DNA of 18,987 nucleotides from an uncultured Spartobacteria bacterium (GCA_937901895.1 CALGTD010000206.1:1-18987), one strand, 5' to 3'. Counted from the stretch's first letter, positions 1 to 9,841 are shown. A program made the numbers and translations. The notes: generated by a model from the letters alone, not told the origin.

Positions 1-84
1 ACGGTTACGCACCCAAACTTCACCGTTACGCTGCCCTGCCGCACGGTTACGCACCCCAACTTCGCGGTTACGCGAGGCAACTGA
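1..84 (+). repeat. 21-bp tandem repeat, possibly the 3' end of a heptapeptide-repeat ORF
   Basis: Four consecutive 21-bp units begin at 1, 22, 43 and 64. Each starts with a version of ACGGTTACGC, and units 1 and 3 differ at one base. Read in frame 1 the units give TVTHPNF, TVTLPCR, TVTHPNF and AVTRGN followed by TGA at 82-84. The array could therefore be the last 27 residues of a protein starting outside the window, or a non-coding repeat that happens to be a multiple of three. The window edge hides the upstream part. I recognise no protein family in it. Confidence 0.6.
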
Positions 85-381
85 GCACCTACACGACCCT
101 CCAGCACGGATGCACGATGCCTCCGCAGATCTGCACTTCATTCCCGCAGCGCCACGCACGCCCTCGAAACGCCTGCATGCCGCTGCTGCACCCCTGCGCT
201 GTATCCCGAATCTCCTGATTTCTTCACGAATAGATCGGTAGCACATAATGTTTTTGCAACACGCACCAACCCTCTGTCCGATCGACACTTGCGATTCTCT
301 TTTTCAGAGTGATTTCCCAAAATCCCGCTCCCCATACACCCGCTGTTTTCCGGTCGAATTGCGCGCAGACAAACAATGCCA
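85..381. other. non-coding stretch upstream of the first full gene
   Basis: No ORF here has convincing coding character. The second half, from about 220, is visibly more AT-rich than its surroundings, as expected of a promoter-bearing intergenic region. I see no tRNA, riboswitch or clear terminator hairpin. Confidence 0.5.
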
Positions 382-409
382 TTGACATATCATCATTTCT
401 CAATGCAAT
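382..409 (+). promoter_or_regulatory. sigma70-like promoter for the 420-1121 gene
   Basis: A perfect TTGACA (382-387) is followed 16 bp later by TGCAAT (404-409), which matches the -10 consensus at four of six bases. Transcription would start around 416, only a few bases before the ATG at 420, giving an almost leaderless message. The box lies inside the longer GTG-started reading of the ORF, which is one reason to prefer the ATG at 420. Confidence 0.45.
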
Positions 410-419
410 ACGTGGGCCT

Positions 420-1121
420 ATGGCAAATACGGAATCTTCCTTCGCCGACCGTTATGGCCGCGCACTCACTCTCGCGGGATCGATTGCGGAATTCACCCCT
501 GCCTTTGCCCCGCCGGACACCTCGCTCACCCCAACGAACTTCGCGGCCTTCCTGGAGTCCATCGAAGCCGCCAACCGCACCCTCGCCGACCGCCGCGAGG
601 ACCTCTCCAACGCCGTTGCCGAACGGCAAGCCATGGCGAAGACGATCAAGACGCTCTGCCAGCGCGCGATGACCTACGTCACGAGCAACCCCGCCTGGTC
701 CAAGCACGCCTCCACCATCAAGCTCACCTACACGCGCCTCCGCGGCTACCGTCCCGGCCGCGCGAAGGCCCCCACGCAGGGCGACGAGGCCGAGGTCCGC
801 AAGTTCAAGGTCACCCAGCGCAGCTTCGCCGAGCTCGACGACCTGTTCACCCGGTTCATCACCGCGCTCGACAAAGTCCCCGGCTACGCGCCGCCCGCCC
901 CCGAACTCACGATCACCCAGCTCCAGGCCACCGACACCGCCTTCGAGACCATCAACAAAGCCATCGCCGACCTCGCCCCCGAGGTCGCCCTGCTCGTCCG
1001 CAACCGCGCCTCCCTCTATGAGTCCCTGCGCGAAAAAGCCCGGGGCATCAAAGCCGCCGTCCTCGCCCAATACGGCCCGACCAGTCCTGAATACGACACC
1101 ATCAAACGTCTGCGATTTTAG
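420..1121 (+). CDS. hypothetical helical protein
   Basis: This 233-residue protein has no signal peptide or membrane segment, so it is probably cytoplasmic. It looks largely alpha-helical with charged stretches. A first helical region (about residues 35-75) is rich in Ala, Glu and Arg, a basic patch follows (about 95-125), and a second helical region (about 165-215) precedes a tail ending YDTIKRLRF. The tail resembles those of small conserved hypothetical proteins I recall from Bacteroidetes and Verrucomicrobia, but I cannot name a family or function. An in-frame GTG at 309 would add 37 residues. I reject it because that stretch is AT-rich, lacks a ribosome binding site and contains the likely promoter. 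The gene stands alone and ends 29 bp before a strong terminator, so it is probably monocistronic. Confidence 0.75.
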   Translation: MANTESSFADRYGRALTLAGSIAEFTPAFAPPDTSLTPTNFAAFLESIEAANRTLADRREDLSNAVAERQAMAKTIKTLCQRAMTYVTSNPAWSKHASTIKLTYTRLRGYRPGRAKAPTQGDEAEVRKFKVTQRSFAELDDLFTRFITALDKVPGYAPPAPELTITQLQATDTAFETINKAIADLAPEVALLVRNRASLYESLREKARGIKAAVLAQYGPTSPEYDTIKRLRF

Positions 1122-1150
1122 CCGGCCACCCACACCCCGGCTGAACCCCG

Positions 1151-1182
1151 AAAAACGCCGCCCCCACCCGGGCGGCGTTTTT
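1151..1182 (+). terminator. rho-independent terminator
   Basis: A perfect 13-bp stem (1151-1163 with 1170-1182) encloses a 6-nt CCACCC loop. The arms are AAAAACGCCGCCC and its complement, so a T-run ends one strand and an A-run starts the other. It can work in both directions, and here it closes the 420-1121 gene and insulates the methyltransferase gene. Confidence 0.9.
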
Positions 1183-1284
1183 CCTTTCCCGTCCCCGCGC
1201 CCCATCGCCGCCCCCTCCGCACTGACCTGCAGATTGTAGCCGATCGTCCACAGACACGTGCCCCGCCGACAGGCAAAGTCCCGC

Positions 1285-2163
1285 ATGCCCCGCATCCTCG
1301 CCAATAGCTACTTCTCGGGCGCCGGTCTCATGGACATCGGCCTGCGTCTCGGCGGCATCGAGATCCAGCAAAGCTTCGAGATCGACCCGATTTGCTGCGC
1401 CACGCAGCGCCAAAACTTCCACCACGAGGTCATCGAAGGCGACATCCGCCAAAAGCTCGTCGCCGCCGAAAAGTCGTGCGATGTAATGGTCGCCACCTAC
1501 CCCTGCACGAAATACTCCGCGATCGCCGACATCCACGGCACCCGCACCGGCGAGGATTTGTTTCTCCACTTCTTCCGGCACGTCGCGATCCGCCGACCCG
1601 AGGCCTACGTCGTCGAAAACGTCCCCGGCATGCGAAAATTCCCCGTAGTGATGGAGGCCATGACCGCGTTGCCCGACTACTTCGTGAACGTCTTCTGCCC
1701 CGTCTCCACCCAGACTTGGCTGCCACAGCGTCGCGACCGCCTCATCATTCTCGGCACCCGTCGCCCGTTCGCATGGCGACCACCAACCGAGGGCCGACGC
1801 GTCTCCCTCGCGGAGATCTTGGAGGACGAACCCGACGTCGAAATCCCCGCTTACGTCGCCAAGCGACTCGACGGCGCCTATCGCGACCGACCAATCATCA
1901 GCGATCCCGCACGCGGTGACATCGCGCCGACCTGCGTCGCGCACTACGCCAAGGACGTCTCCACGCGCCTCGTCCTGGACCGTCGATTTCCTCGCGGAGT
2001 CCGACCCTACAGCGTCCGCGAATACGCCCGACTCCAAGGCGTGCCGGACAACTTCCAATTCGCAGGCACCCCACGCGACGCCTACCGCATGATCGGCAAC
2101 GGCGTCTCCATCCCCGTCGGCGAATGGATTGGCCGCGAACTCACGCGCTATTTCAAAAGGTAG
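1285..2163 (+). CDS. DNA (cytosine-5-)-methyltransferase
   Basis: It transfers a methyl group from S-adenosylmethionine to carbon 5 of cytosine within a specific DNA sequence. Family motifs appear in order: motif I SYFSGAGLMDIG (residues 8-19), the motif IV Pro-Cys loop TYPCTKYS with presumed nucleophile C74, motif VI ENV (111-113), motif VIII QRR (148-150), then REYARLQGVPDNF and the motif X GNGVSIPVGEWIG at the C terminus. At 292 residues it is short for the family, with a target-recognition region of only about 100 residues. Motif IV reads YPC rather than the usual PPC. A GTG at 1258 would add nine residues; I chose the ATG at 1285 because motif I normally lies close to the N terminus, though neither start has a clear ribosome binding site. 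The convergent neighbour is an HNH nuclease, which suggests a restriction-modification pair. The target sequence cannot be read from the protein. Confidence 0.9.
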   Translation: MPRILANSYFSGAGLMDIGLRLGGIEIQQSFEIDPICCATQRQNFHHEVIEGDIRQKLVAAEKSCDVMVATYPCTKYSAIADIHGTRTGEDLFLHFFRHVAIRRPEAYVVENVPGMRKFPVVMEAMTALPDYFVNVFCPVSTQTWLPQRRDRLIILGTRRPFAWRPPTEGRRVSLAEILEDEPDVEIPAYVAKRLDGAYRDRPIISDPARGDIAPTCVAHYAKDVSTRLVLDRRFPRGVRPYSVREYARLQGVPDNFQFAGTPRDAYRMIGNGVSIPVGEWIGRELTRYFKR

Positions 2164-2223
2164 GGCGAGGACCTCCGGGCCTCGCCGTCGTAGGGTTCGC
2201 GGGCCCAGAGGTCCCGCGACTAC
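2164..2223. repeat. double-hairpin repeat between convergent genes (REP-like)
   Basis: Two hairpins sit back to back. The first pairs GGCGAGG (2164-2170) with CCTCGCC (2180-2186). The second pairs GTAG plus TCGCGGG (2190-2193 and 2197-2203) with CCCGCGA plus CTAC (2213-2223). They fill the space between the methyltransferase stop codon and the nuclease stop codon almost completely. Neither has a T-tract, so this is not a classical terminator. The paired-hairpin form and the position between convergent genes are typical of repetitive extragenic palindromes, but only one copy is visible here. Confidence 0.6.
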
Positions 2224-2228
2224 CTGGG

Positions 2229-3029
2229 TTACGACTTTTTGAAAATCGTCGCGTAGTGCGCGGCGAGGAACTTCGGGTCGGGCAGCACGGCGTCGTCCGG
2301 TAAGGAAAGCGGCTCGCCGACATAGGCACCGAAGCTCTCCTTCACGACGCGCTGCGACAGCTCCGACTTCAATCGCGGCGAGAGGATGAGCCGCAGATTC
2401 TCGTCGAACGTAATGAGGCCGGTGTCGAACGCCGCGTCGTGCAATCGCGAGAGGCAAAGGCCGTTGCGCACGTTCAGTCGCTCCTTCTCCTCGACGCCCC
2501 ACGGCAGGATGTGCGAGGCGACGAGCAATTCGCGAACAGCCAGTGCCGTGACGCCACATCGTCCGCCGAAGTTGTTGAGCACGGCGTTGCGAAAATACTC
2601 CTGCCCACGCCGCTGCTTTACGTTCACCACGACCTCGGTCGGCCCCGTGGGTGGTTTTCGTCTCACGCGGACGCCGACCTTTGGAAGGACCTCCACTTTC
2701 GCATTCTTTGGAGCCGAGAAGAGCTTCCGAAACAACTCTTCACTGGCAGGCGCTGCCTCGTCCAAGCTCTCGTGAAATTCCCGCCACATCCGCTTGTCGA
2801 GTTCACTTGCTCCCGAAAGCCCACGAATACCCCGCATCTTCAACGCGGGGTCGAGCGACGCGAGATTACCTAGCTTCATCGCGACGCTGCCCGGCGTGCG
2901 GCCGAGCCGCATTGCCACATCGATGACTACCGGTTGCCGCTCATGGAACTGCCCGAAGTTCAGCTTGTGGTAGAGATTCAGCACGACGAGCAATTCGTCG
3001 CGCGTCCATCGGCTTCCGGGGGCGGCCAT
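2229..3029 (-). CDS. HNH endonuclease, probable restriction enzyme
   Basis: This is a 266-residue putative DNA-cleaving enzyme. The C-terminal half carries an HNH domain of the HNH_2 type: a Cys in RCGVTALAVRELL near residue 158, then ASHILPW with H173, the RNGLCL stretch with N189, and LHDAAFDTGLITF with H197. These match the metal-binding and catalytic His-Asn-His pattern. The N-terminal part (about 8-65) looks like a helix-turn-helix-type region (WTRDELLVVLNLYHKL and RLGRTPGSVAMKLGNL) that could bind DNA or help specificity. An in-frame TTG at 3038 lies three codons upstream; I use the ATG at 3029. The gene converges on the C5 methyltransferase with about 65 bp between the stop codons, which supports a type II-like restriction-modification pair. 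A general HNH nuclease unrelated to the methylase remains possible. Confidence 0.85.
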   Translation of the reverse strand: MAAPGSRWTRDELLVVLNLYHKLNFGQFHERQPVVIDVAMRLGRTPGSVAMKLGNLASLDPALKMRGIRGLSGASELDKRMWREFHESLDEAAPASEELFRKLFSAPKNAKVEVLPKVGVRVRRKPPTGPTEVVVNVKQRRGQEYFRNAVLNNFGGRCGVTALAVRELLVASHILPWGVEEKERLNVRNGLCLSRLHDAAFDTGLITFDENLRLILSPRLKSELSQRVVKESFGAYVGEPLSLPDDAVLPDPKFLAAHYATIFKKS

Positions 3030-3104
3030 GGAGCCCAAGCATGCCGAGCGAAATGGCCGTTGAAAAGGGGATCTTGCGGCGAGCGAAAGAGACCGCGGCC
3101 GGGA

Positions 3105-3818
3105 TCAGCAAAGTTGCCTCCGCGCCCGGTGCCGGCGGACGAGGACGACCGCGCCGAGGGCGAGCGCCATGAGGAGGCCGTATTCGTGAGGCTCGGGCAC
3201 GGGCGTGAAGGTGCCGTGGTAGAGGGTGCTGATGCGGAGCTCGTCGGCGCCGTAGATCGCGGGGTCCACATCGTAAAGGCGGAGCGTCGTGTTGAGGATG
3301 ACCGAGCCGTCCGTGCTGTCGAGAAGTCCAAGGAAAGTCAGCTCGAAGGTTCCGCCCTCGGGGACGTCGCCGGAGGAACCGCCGTTGAGCCGCGTGATCG
3401 TCGCGCCGTCGGGCCGAAGGGTGATTCCGGTCAACGTCGTGATGCCGGTGAAGAAGATCGGAGGGGTGGCGCCGGCCCCGCCCACGAAGTTCGCGCCCGG
3501 CAGGAGGAGCGTGGCGAGATACGGCGGCTCGGCCAGCGGCGGCGAGAGGAGGTTGATTTGGGAATCCAGCGCACCGGGCATGGCGAGATCGGTGAACTCC
3601 CACGTGAGGCTGGCATCCCCGTGCCACGTGACGCCCTCGTAGGTGAACGCCTCGGGCGACGTGGTGAACGGGATGGCAGCGGGCCAGCCCGGCGCGAGCA
3701 CGGAGCCGTCGCCACCGGTGAGGTGCACCGTGAAGGCGGCGGCGGTGCGGGCCGGCAGAAGGAGGGCAAGCGGAAGAAAGACGAGGGCGCAGACGGTCGC
3801 GATGCGGCACGGGAGCAT
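3105..3818 (-). CDS. PEP-CTERM sorting domain protein
   Basis: This 237-residue exported protein starts with a signal peptide (basic start, hydrophobic core ALVFLPLALLLPA, Ala-rich cleavage region near residue 27). The middle is rich in beta-forming, Gly, Thr and Pro residues and has no domain I recognise. It ends with the tripartite sorting signal: VPEP, a hydrophobic helix (GLLMALALGAVVLV) and a basic RRHRARR tail, as in proteins processed by exosortase. No exosortase gene lies in the window. Two ATG codons compete for the start, at 3824 and 3818. The AAGGA Shine-Dalgarno sequence touches the first and is 6 nt from the second, so I prefer 3818. The HNH gene follows 75 bp downstream on the same strand, with no sign of a shared function. 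Confidence 0.85.
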   Translation of the reverse strand: MLPCRIATVCALVFLPLALLLPARTAAAFTVHLTGGDGSVLAPGWPAAIPFTTSPEAFTYEGVTWHGDASLTWEFTDLAMPGALDSQINLLSPPLAEPPYLATLLLPGANFVGGAGATPPIFFTGITTLTGITLRPDGATITRLNGGSSGDVPEGGTFELTFLGLLDSTDGSVILNTTLRLYDVDPAIYGADELRISTLYHGTFTPVPEPHEYGLLMALALGAVVLVRRHRARRQLC

Positions 3819-3824
3819 CCGCAT

Positions 3825-4138
3825 TCCTTACCAAACCGGCAACCCCCGCGCGACCGGGGAATGATGCCCGCGTGGAAATTCCGCGTCGTCCCGCAATCGG
3901 GGAGGTTCGAGCTGTTGTGAAGGCGTGCCGGAGAAGCCTCCATGCCCGGCGAATCCGTCTCGGGTTCCGACTGCTTCAGGACGGCTCGACAACCCCCGAC
4001 TCCATCAACGAGAAGGCCGGTCTCATCATTCGCGACTGCCATCCTCAAAAGTGGAGACCGAAGGAGTTCTGGTTCCAATCGACATCGTCCCGGAGCAGGT
4101 GCACGCGGGAAGCGGATTGCAGCTCTTGTCGTATTACG
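3825..4138. other. intergenic stretch between gyrA and the PEP-CTERM gene
   Basis: Both strands have short open frames, but none has a recognisable domain, start signal or coding character. The only elements I can point to are the Shine-Dalgarno of the PEP-CTERM gene at its left end and the gyrA terminator just beyond its right end. A small RNA or long untranslated leader cannot be excluded by eye. Confidence 0.4.
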
Positions 4139-4190
4139 GAAAGGAAAACGGAGGGAACGGAGACGGCGCGTGGCCGGGCTCCGTCCCCTC
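4139..4190 (-). terminator. probable gyrA terminator
   Basis: Arms at 4151-4162 and 4179-4190 pair over 12 positions. On the minus strand all pairs form, one of them a G-U wobble, around a 16-nt GC-rich loop. The RNA then runs into CGUUUUCCUUUC. It lies about 60 bp after the gyrA stop codon and points the right way to end the gyrB-gyrA transcript. Confidence 0.65.
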
Positions 4191-4247
4191 CATTGCCTTC
4201 CAGAAACGGTTTTGGTGGAGACGCGGGGCGGGGATTCCGCCGGGGCG

Positions 4248-6830
<2,583 letters not shown>

Positions 6831-6840
6831 GGGACTATTG

Positions 6841-6870
6841 GACGGAATTTACGGAATTAGCGGAATTGGA
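6841..6870 (+). repeat. left terminal inverted repeat of the gyrB-gyrA cassette
   Basis: Thirty bases that match the reverse complement of 7221-7251 apart from a 3-4 nt variable patch near the inner third and one other base. The arm is itself built of three short direct repeats of CGGAATT, at a 9-bp step (6843, 6852, 6861). The stop codon of the enclosed ORF (6857-6859) lies inside it. Confidence 0.85.
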
Positions 6871-7225
6871 CGGCGTGTGGAGCCGGGTCTTTCGACGAAA
6901 GTCGAAGCAGGCCGGTATCGATGCCCGTGGCTGCCAGGTAATTCACGAGCTGCGTCTCGTGTGCCTTCGCAAGGGCCTGCACCGCCTTCACCTCGACGAT
7001 CAGTGAATCCCCGATCACCAGATCGGCGATGTAATTGTCCACGATGACTCCGTTGTAGCGGACTTGAAGAGGGGTTTCCCGGGCTGCGGAGAGGCCGGCT
7101 TTCGCCTGCTCGTGCGTGCGTGCATTGACGGAAACGGACTCGAGAAAGCCAGGCCCCGGCGCGCGATGAACCTTCATCGCCGCACCGATCACCTCGCCGG
7201 CAAGGTCGTATCTCTTCCCTTCCAA
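6857..7225 (-). CDS. GxxExxY family protein (PD-(D/E)XK nuclease-like), possibly decaying
   Basis: This 122-residue protein matches the GxxExxY family, which has a PD-(D/E)XK nuclease-like core and no firmly established role. The N-terminal helix VIGAAMKVHRAPGPGFLES is followed by VRYNGVIVDNYIADLVIGD and the nuclease-like signature LIVEVKA, with Asp in YIADL and Glu-Val-Lys as candidate metal-binding residues, then a QLVNYL helix. The Tyr of GxxExxY is replaced by Ser (GFLESVS). Nearby hydrophobic positions are Arg and Gln, and the usual LLxNFG stretch reads LLRLSS, so the copy may be losing function. The only start in frame is TTG at 7225, inside the right inverted repeat, because a TAA lies just upstream at 7241-7243. 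The stop lies inside the left repeat. No Shine-Dalgarno is visible; translation could depend on readthrough coupling from gyrB. Confidence 0.7.
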   Translation of the reverse strand: MEGKRYDLAGEVIGAAMKVHRAPGPGFLESVSVNARTHEQAKAGLSAARETPLQVRYNGVIVDNYIADLVIGDSLIVEVKAVQALAKAHETQLVNYLAATGIDTGLLRLSSKDPAPHAVQFR

Positions 7226-7251
7226 TTCCCGTGAATTCCGTTAATTCCGTC
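7221..7251 (-). repeat. right terminal inverted repeat of the gyrB-gyrA cassette
   Basis: Thirty-one bases which, read on the minus strand, start GACGGAATTAACGGAATT and run inward to GGAATTGGA, mirroring 6841-6870. It holds three AATTCC units and also the TTG start codon of the GxxExxY ORF. Confidence 0.85.
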
Positions 7252-7256
7252 AAAAC

Positions 7257-9803
7257 TCAGACATCCAGTCGCGCGTTGAGCGCGTTGTCTTCGATGAACT
7301 GGCGGCGGGGCTCGACGACGTCGCCCATGAGGATCGTGAACATCCGGTCGGCCTCCATGGCGTTGTCCTCGTTCAGCTCCACCCGGAGCATCTTGCGCTT
7401 CTCGGGGTTCATCGTGGTCTCGTAGAGCTGCTTGGGATTCATTTCTCCAAGGCCCTTGAAGCGCTGGATCTGCAGGCCGCGCTTGCCGATCTCGAGCACG
7501 CTCTCGAGGATCTCCGGAACCGCGAAGATCGGCTTGGTCACGGCCTTGTCGCCCTCGCCTTCGATGAGCTCGAAGATCGGGGTGTCGCTGCTCGAGTAGT
7601 GCTCGACCTTCAGGCCCTTCTTCGCGAGCTCGTCGATGAGCTTCTGAAGCGCGGCGGACTCGTGCAGTTCGATCAACTTCGCACGGCGGCGCGGGGCATC
7701 GCCCTTCTTCGACTTCGAGGCCGGTGCGGATTCGGCCGGCTCCGCCTCGCCATTGGTCTCCGGCGCGGGATCGTCGAAGATGCCGAGATCGCGATTCTCC
7801 TCGTGGAAGGCGCGCACCTCTTCCTCGCCGGGGAAATACGTGGCCCACTCGGTGTTGCCCTCTCGCACCTTGACCATGAACGTCGGCAGGGCGCCGGTCT
7901 TCGGATCGCGCTCGCCAAGATATGTCTCGAAATCGCCCCCGTGCCGGCGGATTGCGTCGCTGAACTTCGCGAGCCGCTCCAGCGACTCGAGCATTTCCTT
8001 GAGCTGCGCGGCGGTGAAGACCTTGCCGTCGGCGAGGTTCCTGAGCTTCACCTCCTCGGCGCCGAGGGAAATGAGGATCTTGTTGAGCTGCGCGTCGTCG
8101 TCGACGTATTCCTCGCGCTTCTTGCGCTTGATAAGGTAGAGCGGCGGCTGCGCGATGTAGATCTTGCCCTGCCGCACGAGCTCGGGCATTTGCCGGTAGA
8201 AGAACGTGAGCAGCAGCGTGCGGATGTGCGAGCCGTCCACGTCGGCGTCGGTCATGATGATGATCCGGCCGTAGCGGAGTTTCTCGATGTTGAACGCACC
8301 CTCCTGTTCGCCCGAGCCGATGCCGGTGCCGATCGCGGTGATGAGCGTCTGGATTTCCGTGTTCTGCAGCACCTTGTCGAGGCGCGCCTTCTCGACGTTG
8401 ATGATCTTGCCCTTGATCGGGAGGATCGCCTGGTAACGCCGGTCGCGGCCCTGCTTGGCGGAGCCGCCCGCCGAGTCACCCTCGACGACGTAGAGCTCGG
8501 TGAGGTTCGGGTCGCGCTCGGAGCAATCGGCGAGCTTGCCGGGCAGGCCGCCGCCGGTGAGCGCACCTTTGCGGACGGTCTCGCGGGCCTTGCGCGCGGC
8601 TTCGCGGGCGCGGGCCGCGGTGAGACATTTGTCGATGATCTTCTTCCCGACACCGGGATTCTGATCGAAATGCAGCATCAGGCCCTCGTAGGTGATCGAG
8701 CCGACGATGCTCTCGACCTCGGGCGTGATGAGCTTGACCTTCGTCTGCGACTCGAACCGCGGATCCGGGTGCTTCACGCTGACCACGGCCGCCAGGCCCT
8801 CGAGGACGTCGTTGCCGGTGATGGCGGGGTCCTTGTCCTTCAGCAGGCTGTTGTTCTTCGCGTATTGGTTGATCGCGCGCGTGAGCGATCCGCGGAAGCC
8901 GCTGCTGTGCGTGCCGCCGTCGGGGTTCGGCACGGCGTTCGTGTAGCAGAGAAGCTGCTCGTTGTAGGTGTCGGTGTAGTGCAGGCCGATCTCGACGATC
9001 ACGCGGTCGCGCGTGCCCTTGATGAGGATCGGCTTCGGATGAACGAGCGACTTGTTCTCGACGAGACGGGAGACGAAATCCTCGACGCCCTTCGGATGCT
9101 GAACGTGAATCGGCTTCGGATTCTCGACGCGCTCGTCGAGGAAGGTGAAGCTGAGCGGCGCATTGATGTATGCGAGGTCGTTGAGCCTCGTGAGAATGCG
9201 ATCGGCCTTGAACTCGGTCGTCTCCTGGAAGATCTCCGGGTCGGGCTGGAACGTGATGAGCGTGCCGCTCTGTTTCTTGTTTTTGACCTCGGCAATGACG
9301 TGCAGCTTCGTCTTCGTCTCGCCGCGCTCGAAGGCCATCGCGTGGATCTTGCCCTCGCGGGTGACCTCGACCTTGAACCACTCCGACACCGCGTTGACGC
9401 ACTTCGCGCCGACACCGTGCGTGCCGCCGGAGTATTCGTAGTTGCCCTGCCCGTATTTGCCGCCCGAGTGGAGGCGCGTCAGGACGAGCTCGACGCCGGG
9501 AATGCCCTCCTCCTTGTTGATGTCGACCGGAATGCCGCGGCCGTTGTCTCGGATGGAGATCGAACCGTCGACATGGATCGTGACGTCGATGTGCGTGCAG
9601 TAGCCGGCGAGGAATTCGTCCACCGAGTTGTCGAGCACCTCGGAGACGCAGTGGTGAAGCGCCCGCTCGTCCGTGCCGCCGATATACATGCCCGGCTTCT
9701 TGCGCACGGCCTCGAGGCCCTTCAACGAACTCAGGTCATCGGCGGTGTAGTCGGTCTTTTTCGAGGCGGTCTCGGACTTTGGGAGTTCGGATTCGTCGGG
9801 CAT
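7257..9803 (-). CDS. gyrB: DNA gyrase subunit B
   Basis: GyrB is the ATPase subunit of DNA gyrase and partner of the GyrA encoded downstream. The N-terminal GHKL ATPase domain shows EVLDNSVDE (general base near E55), DNGRGIPVD (86-94) and the GGTHGVGAKCVNA ATP lid. The transducer lysine lies in QTKVKLITPE. The TOPRIM domain has VEGDSAGG with its Glu near 441 and the metal-binding TDADVDGSH near 515-523, and residues equivalent to E. coli D426 and K447 are kept. After TOPRIM comes an insert of about 170 residues with a Pro/Glu/Ala-rich linker (about 685-715), then the C-terminal IQRFKGLGEMNPKQLYETT. Length is 848 against 804 in E. coli. The ATG at 9803 has no strong Shine-Dalgarno. gyrB precedes gyrA on the same strand with only the GxxExxY cassette between, so co-transcription is likely. 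Confidence 0.98.
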   Translation of the reverse strand: MPDESELPKSETASKKTDYTADDLSSLKGLEAVRKKPGMYIGGTDERALHHCVSEVLDNSVDEFLAGYCTHIDVTIHVDGSISIRDNGRGIPVDINKEEGIPGVELVLTRLHSGGKYGQGNYEYSGGTHGVGAKCVNAVSEWFKVEVTREGKIHAMAFERGETKTKLHVIAEVKNKKQSGTLITFQPDPEIFQETTEFKADRILTRLNDLAYINAPLSFTFLDERVENPKPIHVQHPKGVEDFVSRLVENKSLVHPKPILIKGTRDRVIVEIGLHYTDTYNEQLLCYTNAVPNPDGGTHSSGFRGSLTRAINQYAKNNSLLKDKDPAITGNDVLEGLAAVVSVKHPDPRFESQTKVKLITPEVESIVGSITYEGLMLHFDQNPGVGKKIIDKCLTAARAREAARKARETVRKGALTGGGLPGKLADCSERDPNLTELYVVEGDSAGGSAKQGRDRRYQAILPIKGKIINVEKARLDKVLQNTEIQTLITAIGTGIGSGEQEGAFNIEKLRYGRIIIMTDADVDGSHIRTLLLTFFYRQMPELVRQGKIYIAQPPLYLIKRKKREEYVDDDAQLNKILISLGAEEVKLRNLADGKVFTAAQLKEMLESLERLAKFSDAIRRHGGDFETYLGERDPKTGALPTFMVKVREGNTEWATYFPGEEEVRAFHEENRDLGIFDDPAPETNGEAEPAESAPASKSKKGDAPRRRAKLIELHESAALQKLIDELAKKGLKVEHYSSSDTPIFELIEGEGDKAVTKPIFAVPEILESVLEIGKRGLQIQRFKGLGEMNPKQLYETTMNPEKRKMLRVELNEDNAMEADRMFTILMGDVVEPRRQFIEDNALNARLDV

Positions 9804-9841
9804 TAGGTTCGAAAAACGAGGACAGGGGTGAGGCCGAAAAG

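Larger units (their letters stand above)
6841..7251 (-). mobile_element. 411-bp inverted-repeat cassette carrying a GxxExxY ORF
   Basis: A single small ORF is bounded by 30- and 31-bp terminal inverted repeats whose outer ends lie 5 bp from the gyrB stop and 10 bp from the gyrA start. The element fills the gyrB-gyrA gap. Its geometry (terminal inverted repeats, one ORF, no transposase) is like a miniature mobile cassette. I see no clear target-site duplication, so mobility is inferred from structure only. Confidence 0.55.

Noticed and set aside
1..84. CRISPR array
   Set aside because: The units abut each other with no unique spacers and are only 21 bp, so this is a simple tandem repeat.
393..1304. 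303-residue minus-strand open frame opposite the hypothetical protein
   Set aside because: Its Gly/Glu/Val-rich composition is typical of antisense frames, and it runs through the terminator at 1151-1182.
1102..2559. 485-residue minus-strand open frame across the methyltransferase and nuclease genes
   Set aside because: It is antisense to the conserved methyltransferase, runs across the double-hairpin repeat and shows no motif.
2934..3920. 328-residue plus-strand open frame opposite the PEP-CTERM gene
   Set aside because: It is rich in Arg, Gly and Glu, has no domain, and faces a gene with a clear signal peptide and sorting tail.
7599..9806. 735-residue plus-strand open frame opposite gyrB
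   Set aside because: It is antisense to gyrB, with mirror-frame composition and no family match.
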